Assembly: GCA_021827245.1 (NCBI GenBank)
Contig: JAKAWN010000073.1
Coordinates: forward strand, 1 to 20,079
DNA length: 20,079 bases
Direction: 5' to 3'
Origin: Acidobacteriota bacterium
GTDB taxonomy: Bacteria > Acidobacteriota > Terriglobia > UBA7540
Below are positions 6,841-13,901 of the stretch, in pieces. Numbering within the stretch: the stretch's first letter is position 1; every line of letters starts with the position of its first letter. A program made the translations under genes and the position numbers. The notes below the pieces were generated by a model. The model was not told the origin of the DNA and made no database searches. It worked only from the letters and a program-made list of their open reading frames with translations.

Positions 6841-7298
6841 CGCGGCGGAATCGCTGCGGCCGGAGTGTTGGCCAGAGAGCGCTTTTCTCGCGAGCCAGAA
6901 GGCATGGCGCCACGGTTTGCAAGGAGAGGCTTCCACCTGGATGCGAGCCTTCTGGCGAGAGAGTAAGAAGGCGGCAGATTTGCCGGGGTGAAAGTTCAGA
7001 ATGGAGGTTGTCTTTTTGAAGCTTTGCGGCATCCAACGGTTATGAGTCTTCTGCGGGGCTCGTGCGGTTTAAGAAAAGAACTGCGGAACCGTTCCGCGGG
7101 TGTGATGTCGAGAGGGCTTGGCGTGATGTTGAAGTGGTTTGAGGTAAGCGCTTGCGCCCGGCTCAGCGGCTCCTGCTTCTGTTGAACGGTCTGGACGTGG
7201 GGGGCGCAAGTTTTTTGAAGAACGGAAGCGGATTTGTGAGTAAGCGGTTCAAGCTGACGAGCCGCGAGCGCCGGATTTTCTCAGCGAAGGAGGTAGCT
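6841..7298. other. Non-coding gap with two inverted repeats
   Basis: No gene is supported; in-frame extension of the downstream response regulator to 7152 lacks a ribosome binding site. GCCAGAAGGC (6894-6903) and GCCTTCTGGC (6947-6956) are perfect 10-bp inverted repeats 43 bases apart, with partly complementary flanks. GCGGAA (7083-7088) and TTCCGC (7092-7097) form a tight hairpin with a 3-base loop that can extend by two more pairs. The gap may hold a leader or a small RNA, but nothing identifies one. Confidence 0.5.
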
Positions 7299-7811
7299 AT
7301 GGCAGAAGGTCGATTGCAAGCCAACGGCAATAAGGGTGCGAACAAACGAGGGCTCAAGCTGCTTCTGGTCGATGAAGATGCAAAAGACCTCGATTATTAC
7401 TCCGAGGTCCTGCGATACCTTGGATATGAGGTACGCTCAGTTGATTCGTACGCCGAGGCTGCTGCGTCGCTTGGGCGTGAACGGTTTGACCTGGTGCTAG
7501 TGGACCAGGGAAGCTCGGACTTTGAAGGAAGGTCTGTTCTCACGCGCGCGGTGGAGGTCGACCGGCGTGTGCCCGTTCTGGTTCTGACCCGTGCGGTGGA
7601 TGCTGACTGCTGCTTCGAAGCACTGGATGCCGGCGCTTATGAGTACGTTCAAAAGCCCCTGACAACGTCTGAGGTTCGAGAACTGGTCAGCGATTACGTG
7701 AAACCATCGGTAGAAACATCTTCGCCTAACCAAGACTACGTGTTCCATGGGAACCTAGCCGAAAGCAACCAGCTGCAGGCCGAGCACGAACCCTGGCGCA
7801 AGGCATCCTGA
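7299..7811 (+). CDS. Single-domain response regulator (receiver domain)
   Basis: 170 residues from the ATG at 7299, which is preceded by a strong AAGGAGG ribosome binding site 5 bases upstream. One receiver domain spans about residues 18-135. It has the acidic cluster D25-E26-D27 (LLVDEDAKD), the phosphorylation site D69 (LVLVDQG), T97 (VLVLTRAVD) and K119 (EYVQKPL). All residues needed for phosphotransfer are therefore present. The C-terminal 35 residues are polar and carry no DNA-binding or enzymatic domain. It should act by protein-protein contact or as a phosphate shuttle. No histidine kinase is in the window, so its partner is unknown. The neighbouring degenerate receiver and the sigma factor suggest a possible regulatory group, which is inference. 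Confidence 0.88.
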   Translation: MAEGRLQANGNKGANKRGLKLLLVDEDAKDLDYYSEVLRYLGYEVRSVDSYAEAAASLGRERFDLVLVDQGSSDFEGRSVLTRAVEVDRRVPVLVLTRAVDADCCFEALDAGAYEYVQKPLTTSEVRELVSDYVKPSVETSSPNQDYVFHGNLAESNQLQAEHEPWRKAS

Positions 7812-7840
7812 GGGGATTCGGTGCTGGAACACCAAGCCCC
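7812..7840 (+). terminator. Nested hairpin after the response regulator
   Basis: GGGG (7812-7815) can pair with CCCC (7837-7840), and within it GGTG (7820-7823) with CACC (7830-7833). The structure starts immediately after the stop codon. No T-run follows, so it is at best a weak or factor-assisted terminator. Confidence 0.3.
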
Positions 7841-7952
7841 CTAGCCGAGGCAGGCACGACCAGTGAGGAACGCACCGCCATGCATCCCGACGGCGCGATT
7901 GGAATTGGGGCGGACAGGCTGAATCATTCTGTCACGGGAGTGAGACCGGCAA

Positions 7953-8531
7953 ATGGGCAGAGATCTGACGATACTTGGCATTGCGGGCAGCCTTCGCAAA
8001 GGCTCATACAATCGCGCAGCATTGCGGGCCGCAAAGGAACTTGCCCCACCCGAAGCCAGAATCGAAATCTTCGAGCTTGATGGGATTCCGCCGTTCAACC
8101 AGGATGAGGAGAGGCGGCCACCCGAGAGGGTTGTAAAGTTCAAGGAGCGAATCCGGGCCGCTGATGCCATCTTGATCGTTACGCCTGAGTATAACTACTC
8201 TGTTCCGGGAGTATTGAAGAACGCTATTGACTGGGCTTCACGCCCTTACGGTGACAGTGCCTGGGAGGGCAAGCCGGTGGCCGTGATGGGAGCGTCTTCG
8301 GGCGCGCTCGGCTCGGCGCGGGCTCAGTACCACTTGCGCCAATCGTTCGTCTTTCTGAACATGTATGCCTTGAACCAGCCGGAAGTGATGATTGCAAACG
8401 CCGCCAGCCGGTTTGACGAGCAGGGAAGGCTGGCCGATGAAGACACCCGGGAACGCATTCGAAATCTTCTCACCGCTCTGGTAGCGTGGACGCGGCAGCA
8501 CCAGGAAAGGCAAAAGGCTGCAGACGCCTAG
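7953..8531 (+). CDS. NADPH-dependent FMN reductase (flavodoxin-like)
   Basis: 192 residues. Proteins of this family bind FMN and use NAD(P)H to reduce flavin, quinones, chromate or azo compounds in the cytoplasm. The N-terminal strand and phosphate-binding loop are clear (ILGIAGSLRKGSYNRAAL, residues 6-23). The second signature, PEYNYSVPGVLKNAIDW, is intact and forms the isoalloxazine-side loop. Length is typical for the ChrR/YieF-type group. The ribosome binding site is weak (GGGAGTGAGA some 10 bases upstream), but the start fits the family's N-terminus. It stands alone between the response regulator and a long gap. Substrate cannot be told from sequence. Confidence 0.9.
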   Translation: MGRDLTILGIAGSLRKGSYNRAALRAAKELAPPEARIEIFELDGIPPFNQDEERRPPERVVKFKERIRAADAILIVTPEYNYSVPGVLKNAIDWASRPYGDSAWEGKPVAVMGASSGALGSARAQYHLRQSFVFLNMYALNQPEVMIANAASRFDEQGRLADEDTRERIRNLLTALVAWTRQHQERQKAADA

Positions 8532-9052
8532 CCCAGGTGCTTGGGGCTGACACCCCTCATGCCACCCAAGAACCCCTATTGAGCCGGACTGCCATCCTGC
8601 TGCGGTTGCCGTCAGTCGGAACATCCGCTTTTCGGCGCCGCTAAACTGAACAGTCTTGGTCCTGAAGCGACCTTGCGCGAGGTGGCCTCGCGTGTCGCCG
8701 ATCGTTCCGCCAATCACATTGAGGACCTGTTGCCACGGGACCTCGTCATTCGGTTTTCTTCGGTTACGTTTTGCTCCGTTTTTCTGGTCCTGAGTTTTTG
8801 CCTTCCACTGTTTTTTGCTTACCCGATTTTCAATTCTCGGTTCGAGCTCCTTTCGGTCCCTTTGAATACCCATTTCCTGAAACGCCTTATGTCAGATTGT
8901 GGTGTAAGCTGTAGAGCATCAGCCGAGTTGAAGTCACACAGAAGGAACTTGGCTTGGAAGCCTGCATGAGCTAGCTACAGTGCGACCTGAAGTGGCATCA
9001 TAATGCGATGGATCAAGGCCAGCCGTTGCCCGGTCCAGAAATGAGGTCTCGT
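8532..9052. other. Long non-coding region before the GH92 gene
   Basis: No gene is supported. A nested hairpin sits at its left end: GGTG 8536-8539 with CACC 8563-8566, and GGGG 8543-8546 with CCCC 8553-8556. From about 8740 to 8880 the plus strand is strikingly T-rich and poor in purines. Open frames crossing it on either strand (8673-8969 plus, 8238-8873 minus) have no recognisable motif; the minus one overlaps the FMN reductase gene. It is probably the promoter and leader region of the GH92 gene. Confidence 0.5.
8536..8566 (+). terminator. Nested hairpin after the FMN reductase
   Basis: GGTG (8536-8539) pairs with CACC (8563-8566), and inside it GGGG (8543-8546) with CCCC (8553-8556). It begins 4 bases after the stop codon. 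There is no T-run. The build from the same GGGG and GGTG elements resembles the hairpin after the preceding gene. Confidence 0.3.
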
Positions 9053-11359
9053 ATGAAGAGTGTTGCGTTTTTGCTGCTTGCTTGTGCGACTGCGCTGGGC
9101 GCTCAAAAGAAGCCGGTAGATTATGTGAACACGCTGGTCGGTACAGCGCCGCTCGACAAGCAGGTGCTGATCGGCAATGCTCCGCCGCCCGGTGAGCAAC
9201 TTTACACCGGCATGACGTCGCCGGGAGCAGTGTTCCCGCACGGCATGACCATCCTCGCGCCAATCAACAAGAACCTGGCCCTCTCCTATCCCGCGGGCGT
9301 GGGCATGTCCTACGACTACCTGAACCGTACAATGTACGGCTTCTCCAACGGAATGTCCGGCATGGTGATAATGCCGGCGGTGGGCCCCTGGACCGTGCCC
9401 CCGGAACGTACGGGGTCTGTTTACGACAGATCAACTCAAAAAGCGACACCCGGTTATTACAGCGTGAACCTGACCGACTTCCACGTTAAGGCCGAAATGA
9501 CCGCGACCGATTGGACAGGGATGTACCGCTTCACCTTTCCCCAAAGCAAGCAGTCACACATCCTTATGGATTTGGGTCATCAGGGCGGAAACATCGAGAT
9601 TGTCAACGACCAAACGATCAGAGGGTGCGGTGAGCGCCTTATTCCCGGATGGGTATCCGGCACACAGCCATGGGGCAAGGCGCAGACATGCTTCGTCGCT
9701 GTGTTCGCCAAGCCTTTCAATAGCTTCGGAACCTTCAAGGAAGACCCGCCGCGCTGTCCTGGTCCGCGTAACTTTTTGGGAAACAAGGTTGTGACCCCGA
9801 ACGGAAAGAGTGAGTCGGGGCCTTACGCCGGTGTGTATCTCAACTTTGACACTTCGGAAGGCGAGCAAGTGCTTATCAAAACTGCCGCTGATGATGACTA
9901 TCAGGATGCGCAAAAGCGCCTGGAGACTTACAGCCCCGGGTGGGATTTCGACGCCATCCATCGGCACGCAGTGGAAGCCTGGTCCAAGCTGCTGGACACC
10001 ATCGAGATTCAGGGTGGAACTCCGCACGAGCGTATGATGTTTTACTCCGACTATTTCCACTCATTTGCCAGCCCGCACCTGATAGCCCGCAAGGGAATGC
10101 GTTTCCGCGGGCCGGATGGAAAGATGCAAACGGCCGAATATGACCACTACGGTCCCGTGCCACTCTGGGATACCGGGCGCAACCAAATTGTCTTGCTCAT
10201 GTTGGTCGAGCCTTCGGTAATGAGGGACATCTTGCGTTCGACGCTGGCGGAAGCACAAGCGACCGGTTTCATGCCGACCGGGTTTCACGGCGATAACGCC
10301 GCGCTGATGTACATGGGCGCATGGCTGCGGGGCATTCCGTTCGATTACAAGGCGGCCTACAAATACCTCTACAGGAATGCGACCGTCACCAAGGATGGCG
10401 CACGTCCCTATCTCGCAGAATACATTCAAAAGGGTTACATTTCTGATTTCATTCCGAAAGGCAATCCCGATCCTCCTTATGCAGCGGGCAAAGCGGGTGT
10501 GGCCACGACGCTCGAATATGCCTGGGACGATTCGGCGCTTGCCGAATATGCCAAGAAACTTGGCAAGGAGGCTGACTACCGGATGTTCCGAAAGCGGGCC
10601 TACAATTTTCGGAACGTTTTCGATTCTTCTGACGGATTCATGCGCGGCAGGCTGAGCGACGGCAAATGGATTTCACCGTTTAACCCGCAGGAGCCTTACT
10701 ACAATTTCATGATGAAAGAGGCCTCCGGCTGGTCCACACTGTGGCTAGTGCCCCAGGATGTGAAAGGCCTGATCAACTTGCTGGGAGGGCGCGCAAAATT
10801 CAACGCCAAACTCGACGAGTTTTTCAATACGCCGTTTCATGCTCCTGGCATTTGCCGTGACTGCACGGGCATGATCGGGGAATACGTGCAAGGCAATGAG
10901 CCGGACATCCAGACTCCTTATTACTATGACTGGAGCGGGGAGCCGTGGAAGACGCAGAAGATTGTTCGCGAGATCCTCACGGAATTGTATGGCAGCGATA
11001 AGTACGGACTTGGGTTTCCGGGGATGGATGACCAAGGCTCTCTTTCTTCTTGGCACGTCATGAGCGCCATGGGCTTTTATCCCGTCGACCCGGCCACTGC
11101 GGACTATGAAATTGGTAGTCCACTCTTCAACAAGGTGACCCTCCGTCTCGGCAACGGTAAAGACTTTGTCATTGTGGCCGACAACAATTCACAGAAGGAT
11201 ATTTATGTTCAGTCAGCGACGTTAAACGGCAAACCGTGGAACAAACCATGGTTCAGCCAAAAAGACATAGCGAATGGCGCAACATTGGTGCTCAATATGG
11301 GCCCCACGCCCAACAAGAATTGGGGCAGTGCTCCGGATGCAGCGCCCCCATCAATGTAA
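9053..11359 (+). CDS. Secreted GH92-family glycosidase (alpha-mannosidase-like)
   Basis: 768 residues from the ATG at 9053, which has GAGG 6 bases upstream and opens a clean Sec signal peptide (MKSVAFLLLACATALGAQ). In-frame ATGs at 9008 and 9041 are possible but less likely. Known GH92 enzymes are calcium-dependent, inverting exo-acting alpha-mannosidases. Family features include VDYVNTLVGT near the mature N-terminus, SPGAVFPHGM, YGFSNGMSG, the KEASGW segment (E556), GNEPDIQTPYYYDW, the general-base segment GMDDQGSLSSWHV (D659, D660), MSAMGFYPVDP, and a C-terminal beta domain (VQSATLNGKPW). Several places where family members usually read FSHTHLSG and EGNAWQYT are altered here, so linkage specificity may differ. 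It probably releases mannose from glycans outside the cytoplasm. It stands alone; no transporter for sugars is adjacent. Confidence 0.88.
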   Translation: MKSVAFLLLACATALGAQKKPVDYVNTLVGTAPLDKQVLIGNAPPPGEQLYTGMTSPGAVFPHGMTILAPINKNLALSYPAGVGMSYDYLNRTMYGFSNGMSGMVIMPAVGPWTVPPERTGSVYDRSTQKATPGYYSVNLTDFHVKAEMTATDWTGMYRFTFPQSKQSHILMDLGHQGGNIEIVNDQTIRGCGERLIPGWVSGTQPWGKAQTCFVAVFAKPFNSFGTFKEDPPRCPGPRNFLGNKVVTPNGKSESGPYAGVYLNFDTSEGEQVLIKTAADDDYQDAQKRLETYSPGWDFDAIHRHAVEAWSKLLDTIEIQGGTPHERMMFYSDYFHSFASPHLIARKGMRFRGPDGKMQTAEYDHYGPVPLWDTGRNQIVLLMLVEPSVMRDILRSTLAEAQATGFMPTGFHGDNAALMYMGAWLRGIPFDYKAAYKYLYRNATVTKDGARPYLAEYIQKGYISDFIPKGNPDPPYAAGKAGVATTLEYAWDDSALAEYAKKLGKEADYRMFRKRAYNFRNVFDSSDGFMRGRLSDGKWISPFNPQEPYYNFMMKEASGWSTLWLVPQDVKGLINLLGGRAKFNAKLDEFFNTPFHAPGICRDCTGMIGEYVQGNEPDIQTPYYYDWSGEPWKTQKIVREILTELYGSDKYGLGFPGMDDQGSLSSWHVMSAMGFYPVDPATADYEIGSPLFNKVTLRLGNGKDFVIVADNNSQKDIYVQSATLNGKPWNKPWFSQKDIANGATLVLNMGPTPNKNWGSAPDAAPPSM

Positions 11360-11555
11360 CCTGCGCGCCGGCTCCCTGACGACCTCGACTGCTTCCGGAA
11401 TCTACATTTTGATTCTGTCTTGGCAATTCTTCGGATAGGGTTCTCCACACCAGACGGATTGTTTTCTCGCCCGTGTTTACATTCCCTCCGCATTGCTTGC
11501 CAGGCGGTCTGAGAGCGTGCCAAACTGGCAAAGTTGCATTCAGGCGGTCTGAAAT
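11360..11555. other. Upstream region of the export cluster
   Basis: No gene is seen. It contains a pair of 12-bp direct repeats (11501-11512 and 11541-11552) and a 13-bp palindrome between them. No convincing sigma-70 hexamer pair was found. The start codon of exporter A follows the second repeat after only 3 bases, and a normal ribosome binding site is not obvious. Confidence 0.6.
11501..11552 (+). promoter_or_regulatory. Two 12-bp direct repeats 40 bp apart, candidate regulator sites
   Basis: CAGGCGGTCTGA occurs at 11501-11512 and again at 11541-11552. The start-to-start distance is exactly 40 bp, close to four helical turns, so both sites face the same side of the DNA. Between them lies TGCCAAACTGGCA (11518-11530), a perfect palindrome with 5-bp arms. 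The second repeat occupies the place of the ribosome binding site of the first ABC gene, so a protein bound there, or the RNA itself, could control expression. The binding protein is unknown; the nearby MarR is only one possibility. Confidence 0.45.
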
Positions 11556-12332
11556 ATGCATTCTCTTCGAAACGGTCGCGAAACACGACCAGCACCGGTT
11601 GTCCTGGCGGTCGAAGGTCTCAGCAAGCAATACCGAGTTAAGGTGGCCCTGGACGGGATTTCATTCCGGGTCGGCTGCCACGAGATTGTCGGACTACTTG
11701 GCCCCAATGGTGCGGGCAAAACGACCTCCATCAATATAATCCTTGGCGTACTTGAGCCGAGTGCCGGCAGAGTGATGATCGATGGCAAAGATATCGCCTC
11801 GCACCGGCGCCTAGCCTTGGAACGTACGAACTTCACGGCGGTCTACGCGCCGCTTCCAGGCAATCTCACTGTATGGCAGAACCTGCGCGTGTTCGCCATG
11901 TTGTACGGAGTGCCCGCCGCGACGGAGCATATCGAAACTCTGCTCCGCGAGTTCGATCTTCTTCCGTTTCGCAACACCAAGTGCGGTGTGCTTTCTTCAG
12001 GTGAGCAGACCCGCGTCTCTCTGGCAAAGGCTATGCTCAATCGTCCTCGCCTTTTGTTGCTGGACGAACCAACGGCTTCCTTGGACCCTGCAAGCGCCCG
12101 GGAAATCCGCTTGCGCATCCGTGATTTCGCAGTGACGAACGAAGTCGGAGTCTTGTGGACTTCTCACAACATGTACGAAGTAACTGAGGTTTGCGACCGT
12201 GTCTTGTTCCTCTCGCATGGCAAGGTCCTGCTGGAGGGTGATCCAAGAACCTTGCCTGCCGAGTACGGCAAAGAATCCTTGGAAGATCTTTTCGTGACGG
12301 TGGCTCGCGAGCCGCTGACTTTGGAGGATTGA
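11556..12332 (+). CDS. ABC-2 exporter A, ATP-binding protein
   Basis: 258 residues, a cytoplasmic ATPase that would dimerise and drive the permease encoded directly downstream. Walker A is GPNGAGKT (49-56), the signature LSSGEQ (146-151), Walker B LLLLDE (166-171), and the switch histidine H204 (TSHN). At the Q-loop the sequence reads NFTAVYAPLPGNLTV, with no glutamine where most ATPases have one. A similar NFSSPYVDLP-type loop occurs, from memory, in a subset of ABC-2 ATPases, so this is probably a subfamily trait. The signature reads LSSGEQ rather than LSGGQ. Start choice is uncertain because no strong ribosome binding site precedes the ATG. The substrate is unknown; with its neighbours a role in drug or lipid export is likely. 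Confidence 0.88.
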   Translation: MHSLRNGRETRPAPVVLAVEGLSKQYRVKVALDGISFRVGCHEIVGLLGPNGAGKTTSINIILGVLEPSAGRVMIDGKDIASHRRLALERTNFTAVYAPLPGNLTVWQNLRVFAMLYGVPAATEHIETLLREFDLLPFRNTKCGVLSSGEQTRVSLAKAMLNRPRLLLLDEPTASLDPASAREIRLRIRDFAVTNEVGVLWTSHNMYEVTEVCDRVLFLSHGKVLLEGDPRTLPAEYGKESLEDLFVTVAREPLTLED

Positions 12333-12337
12333 CGACT

Positions 12338-13147
12338 ATGCCCGCCCGCCTGCGACGAATTTCGGCCGTCCTGCTTCGCCTGTACTACCTGCTGCGTGGC
12401 AGTTCCGCGAGAGTGGTGCCACTTTTTGCCTGGCAGGCTGTGGACATTGTTTTATGGGGATTCATCAGCCGCTATCTGAATACCGTCTCGTCCGCCCGCT
12501 TCAACTTCATTCCTGCACTCCTCGGGGCCATCGTTCTGTGGGATTTTCTTGTTCGGGCGCTCCACGGAGTCATCGTTGCCTTCATGGAGGATGTTTGGTC
12601 GCGCAACTTTCTGAACATGTTTGCCGCGCCACTTTCGATTTCCGAATATCTCATCGGCCTGGTCCTCTTCAGTGTAGCGACCAGCATCGTGGTCCTGGCG
12701 GTGATGGTTGTTCTGGCAACTGCAGTGTTCGGCCTTTCGTTCTTCGTCTACGGGGTGATGTTGGTTCCGTTCCTGCTGATGCTGTTTCTGTTTGGAATCG
12801 CTCTCGGGATTTTCGGCGCGGCGGTCGTGCTACGCTGGGGGCCGGCGGCGGAGTGGTTGATCTGGCCTATTCCGGCCCTGCTGTCGCCCTTGGCGTGCGT
12901 CTTCTACCCGCTATCGGCGCTTCCACGCTGGTTGCAATGGCTGGCACGCCTTGTGCCACCATCGTATGTGTTTGAAGGTATGCGAGGGATAGTGGAAGGC
13001 GGGGGTGCTTCAATCGAAGCCATGCTGATCTGTGCAGTTCTGACCGCGTTCACGTTGGTCCTTGCCTGCCGTGCGTTCCTCGGCGTCTACCGCCATGCGA
13101 TGCGCACCGGCCTCATCGCTCGGTACAGCGCTGAAAGTGTGGCCTGA
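12338..13147 (+). CDS. ABC-2 exporter A, permease
   Basis: 269 residues, an integral inner-membrane protein with about six hydrophobic segments: FIPALLGAIVLWDFLV, LIGLVLFSVATSIVVLAVMVVL, FFVYGVMLVPFLLMLFLFGI, LIWPIPALLSPLACVFYPL and a C-terminal MLICAVLTAFTLVLA are the clearest. The motif before the last segment, LARLVPPSYVFEGMRGIVEGG, is typical of ABC-2 permeases and is echoed in permease B of this cluster. The ATG at 12338 is preferred because GGAGG lies 10 bases upstream. An in-frame TTG at 12329 overlaps the ATPase stop but sits too close to that site. The gene follows its ATPase by 5 bases, so the two are almost certainly cotranscribed and form one exporter. Confidence 0.85.
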   Translation: MPARLRRISAVLLRLYYLLRGSSARVVPLFAWQAVDIVLWGFISRYLNTVSSARFNFIPALLGAIVLWDFLVRALHGVIVAFMEDVWSRNFLNMFAAPLSISEYLIGLVLFSVATSIVVLAVMVVLATAVFGLSFFVYGVMLVPFLLMLFLFGIALGIFGAAVVLRWGPAAEWLIWPIPALLSPLACVFYPLSALPRWLQWLARLVPPSYVFEGMRGIVEGGGASIEAMLICAVLTAFTLVLACRAFLGVYRHAMRTGLIARYSAESVA

Positions 13148-13354
13148 GCAATGAGGTCCGGACACCCCACGAACTGGCGGCATGAGGAGATCAGAAGCGC
13201 GTGTGGCTGGCCTGGAAACCAGCCCCCAGGGCTTGGAATTATCTCTGACAAAGAAACAGCTTCACTGGTAAAGCGTACATATTCCCCAGATGGGTCACCG
13301 ATTAGTTGCGTTGAAGGATGCCTTGCCGATGAATGGCCGGTGGAGGAAGAGAGC
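13148..13354. other. Intergenic region between exporter A and marR
   Basis: About 200 bases with no gene. GGCTGG (13205-13210) and CCAGCC (13219-13224) form a 6-bp stem with an 8-base loop that might attenuate readthrough from exporter A, but no T-run follows. The marR ribosome binding site GGAGGA is at 13342-13347. Confidence 0.5.
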
Positions 13355-13885
13355 ATGAGCCGAATCAAGATCGTTGACAGCAAACAGCGATCTATTGATA
13401 ATTGCTCTGTGCAACAGTTGCAGAAGATAACTGTTTCAAGCTCTTCCCCTCAGGACTGCGCGGCAGAAATTCTGGAGGCAGTCCTGGTGGCGATGCGGTT
13501 TATCCGCTCCCAGATGCGGCGCCACCGCGGGTCCGATCTGACCGTGCCTCAGTTTCGCACGTTGGTGTTCCTGGACCGCACGCCCGGGGCGTCCCTCTCG
13601 GCGTTGGCGGATTTCCTAGCCCTATCGCTGCCTGCAACGTCGCGGCTGGTTGAAGGATTAGTCCGCCGAAGCCTGGTCGACCGCCGAATCCCTTCGGGAA
13701 ACCGGAGGCTGGTCGCCCTGTCGGTGAATGCACGCGGGCGAAAGATTATTTGTGCGGCGCGACAAGCTACAGAAAAACGGCTGGCGGAGGTGGTGGCGCC
13801 GTTGCGCGGGGATGAGCGCGCGGCGATTCAGCGCGCGCTGCGGACTTTGCGTGAGGAATTTCAGTCCATGGCAACCAGGGACTGA
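13355..13885 (+). CDS. MarR-family transcriptional regulator
   Basis: 176 residues from the ATG at 13355, supported by GGAGGA 7 bases upstream. The winged helix-turn-helix is clear: LTVPQFRTLVFLDRTPGASLSALADFLALSLPATSRLVEGLVRRSLVDRR, with the wing SGNRRLVALSVNARGRK following. MarR proteins are dimers that usually repress adjacent genes and let go on binding small phenolic or other aromatic ligands. The N-terminal 20-30 residues are not part of the conserved fold. A near-consensus promoter lies within this 5' end, so a shorter product starting at GTG 13409 (158 residues) or GTG 13487 is also possible. The gene sits between two ABC exporters and 16 bases ahead of exporter B, so it probably controls the export cluster and perhaps itself. 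Confidence 0.88.
   Translation: MSRIKIVDSKQRSIDNCSVQQLQKITVSSSSPQDCAAEILEAVLVAMRFIRSQMRRHRGSDLTVPQFRTLVFLDRTPGASLSALADFLALSLPATSRLVEGLVRRSLVDRRIPSGNRRLVALSVNARGRKIICAARQATEKRLAEVVAPLRGDERAAIQRALRTLREEFQSMATRD
13374..13402 (+). promoter_or_regulatory. Near-consensus sigma-70 promoter inside the 5' end of marR
   Basis: TTGACA (13374-13379) and GATAAT (13397-13402) are separated by exactly 17 bases. The first hexamer is perfect and the second matches five of six positions. It is the strongest promoter sequence I found in the window. Transcription would begin near 13409, which is a GTG in the MarR frame. It could give a leaderless marR message, drive the downstream export genes, or be chance. 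Confidence 0.5.
13410..13435. promoter_or_regulatory. Overlapping palindromes just after the internal promoter, candidate MarR operator
   Basis: TGCAACAGTTGCA (13410-13422) is a perfect 13-bp palindrome at about +2 to +14 of the predicted transcript. It overlaps a second inverted repeat, AACAGTT (13413-13419) with AACTGTT (13429-13435). The position suits an operator that blocks the promoter at 13374-13402. That the neighbouring MarR binds it is inference. Confidence 0.4.
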
Positions 13886-13901
13886 TTCTCAGGGTACACC
13901 G

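Noticed and set aside
8238..8873. 211-codon minus-strand frame in the gap before GH92
   Set aside because: Half of it is antisense to the FMN reductase gene and the rest is low-complexity, lysine-rich translation of the T-rich tract; no motif.
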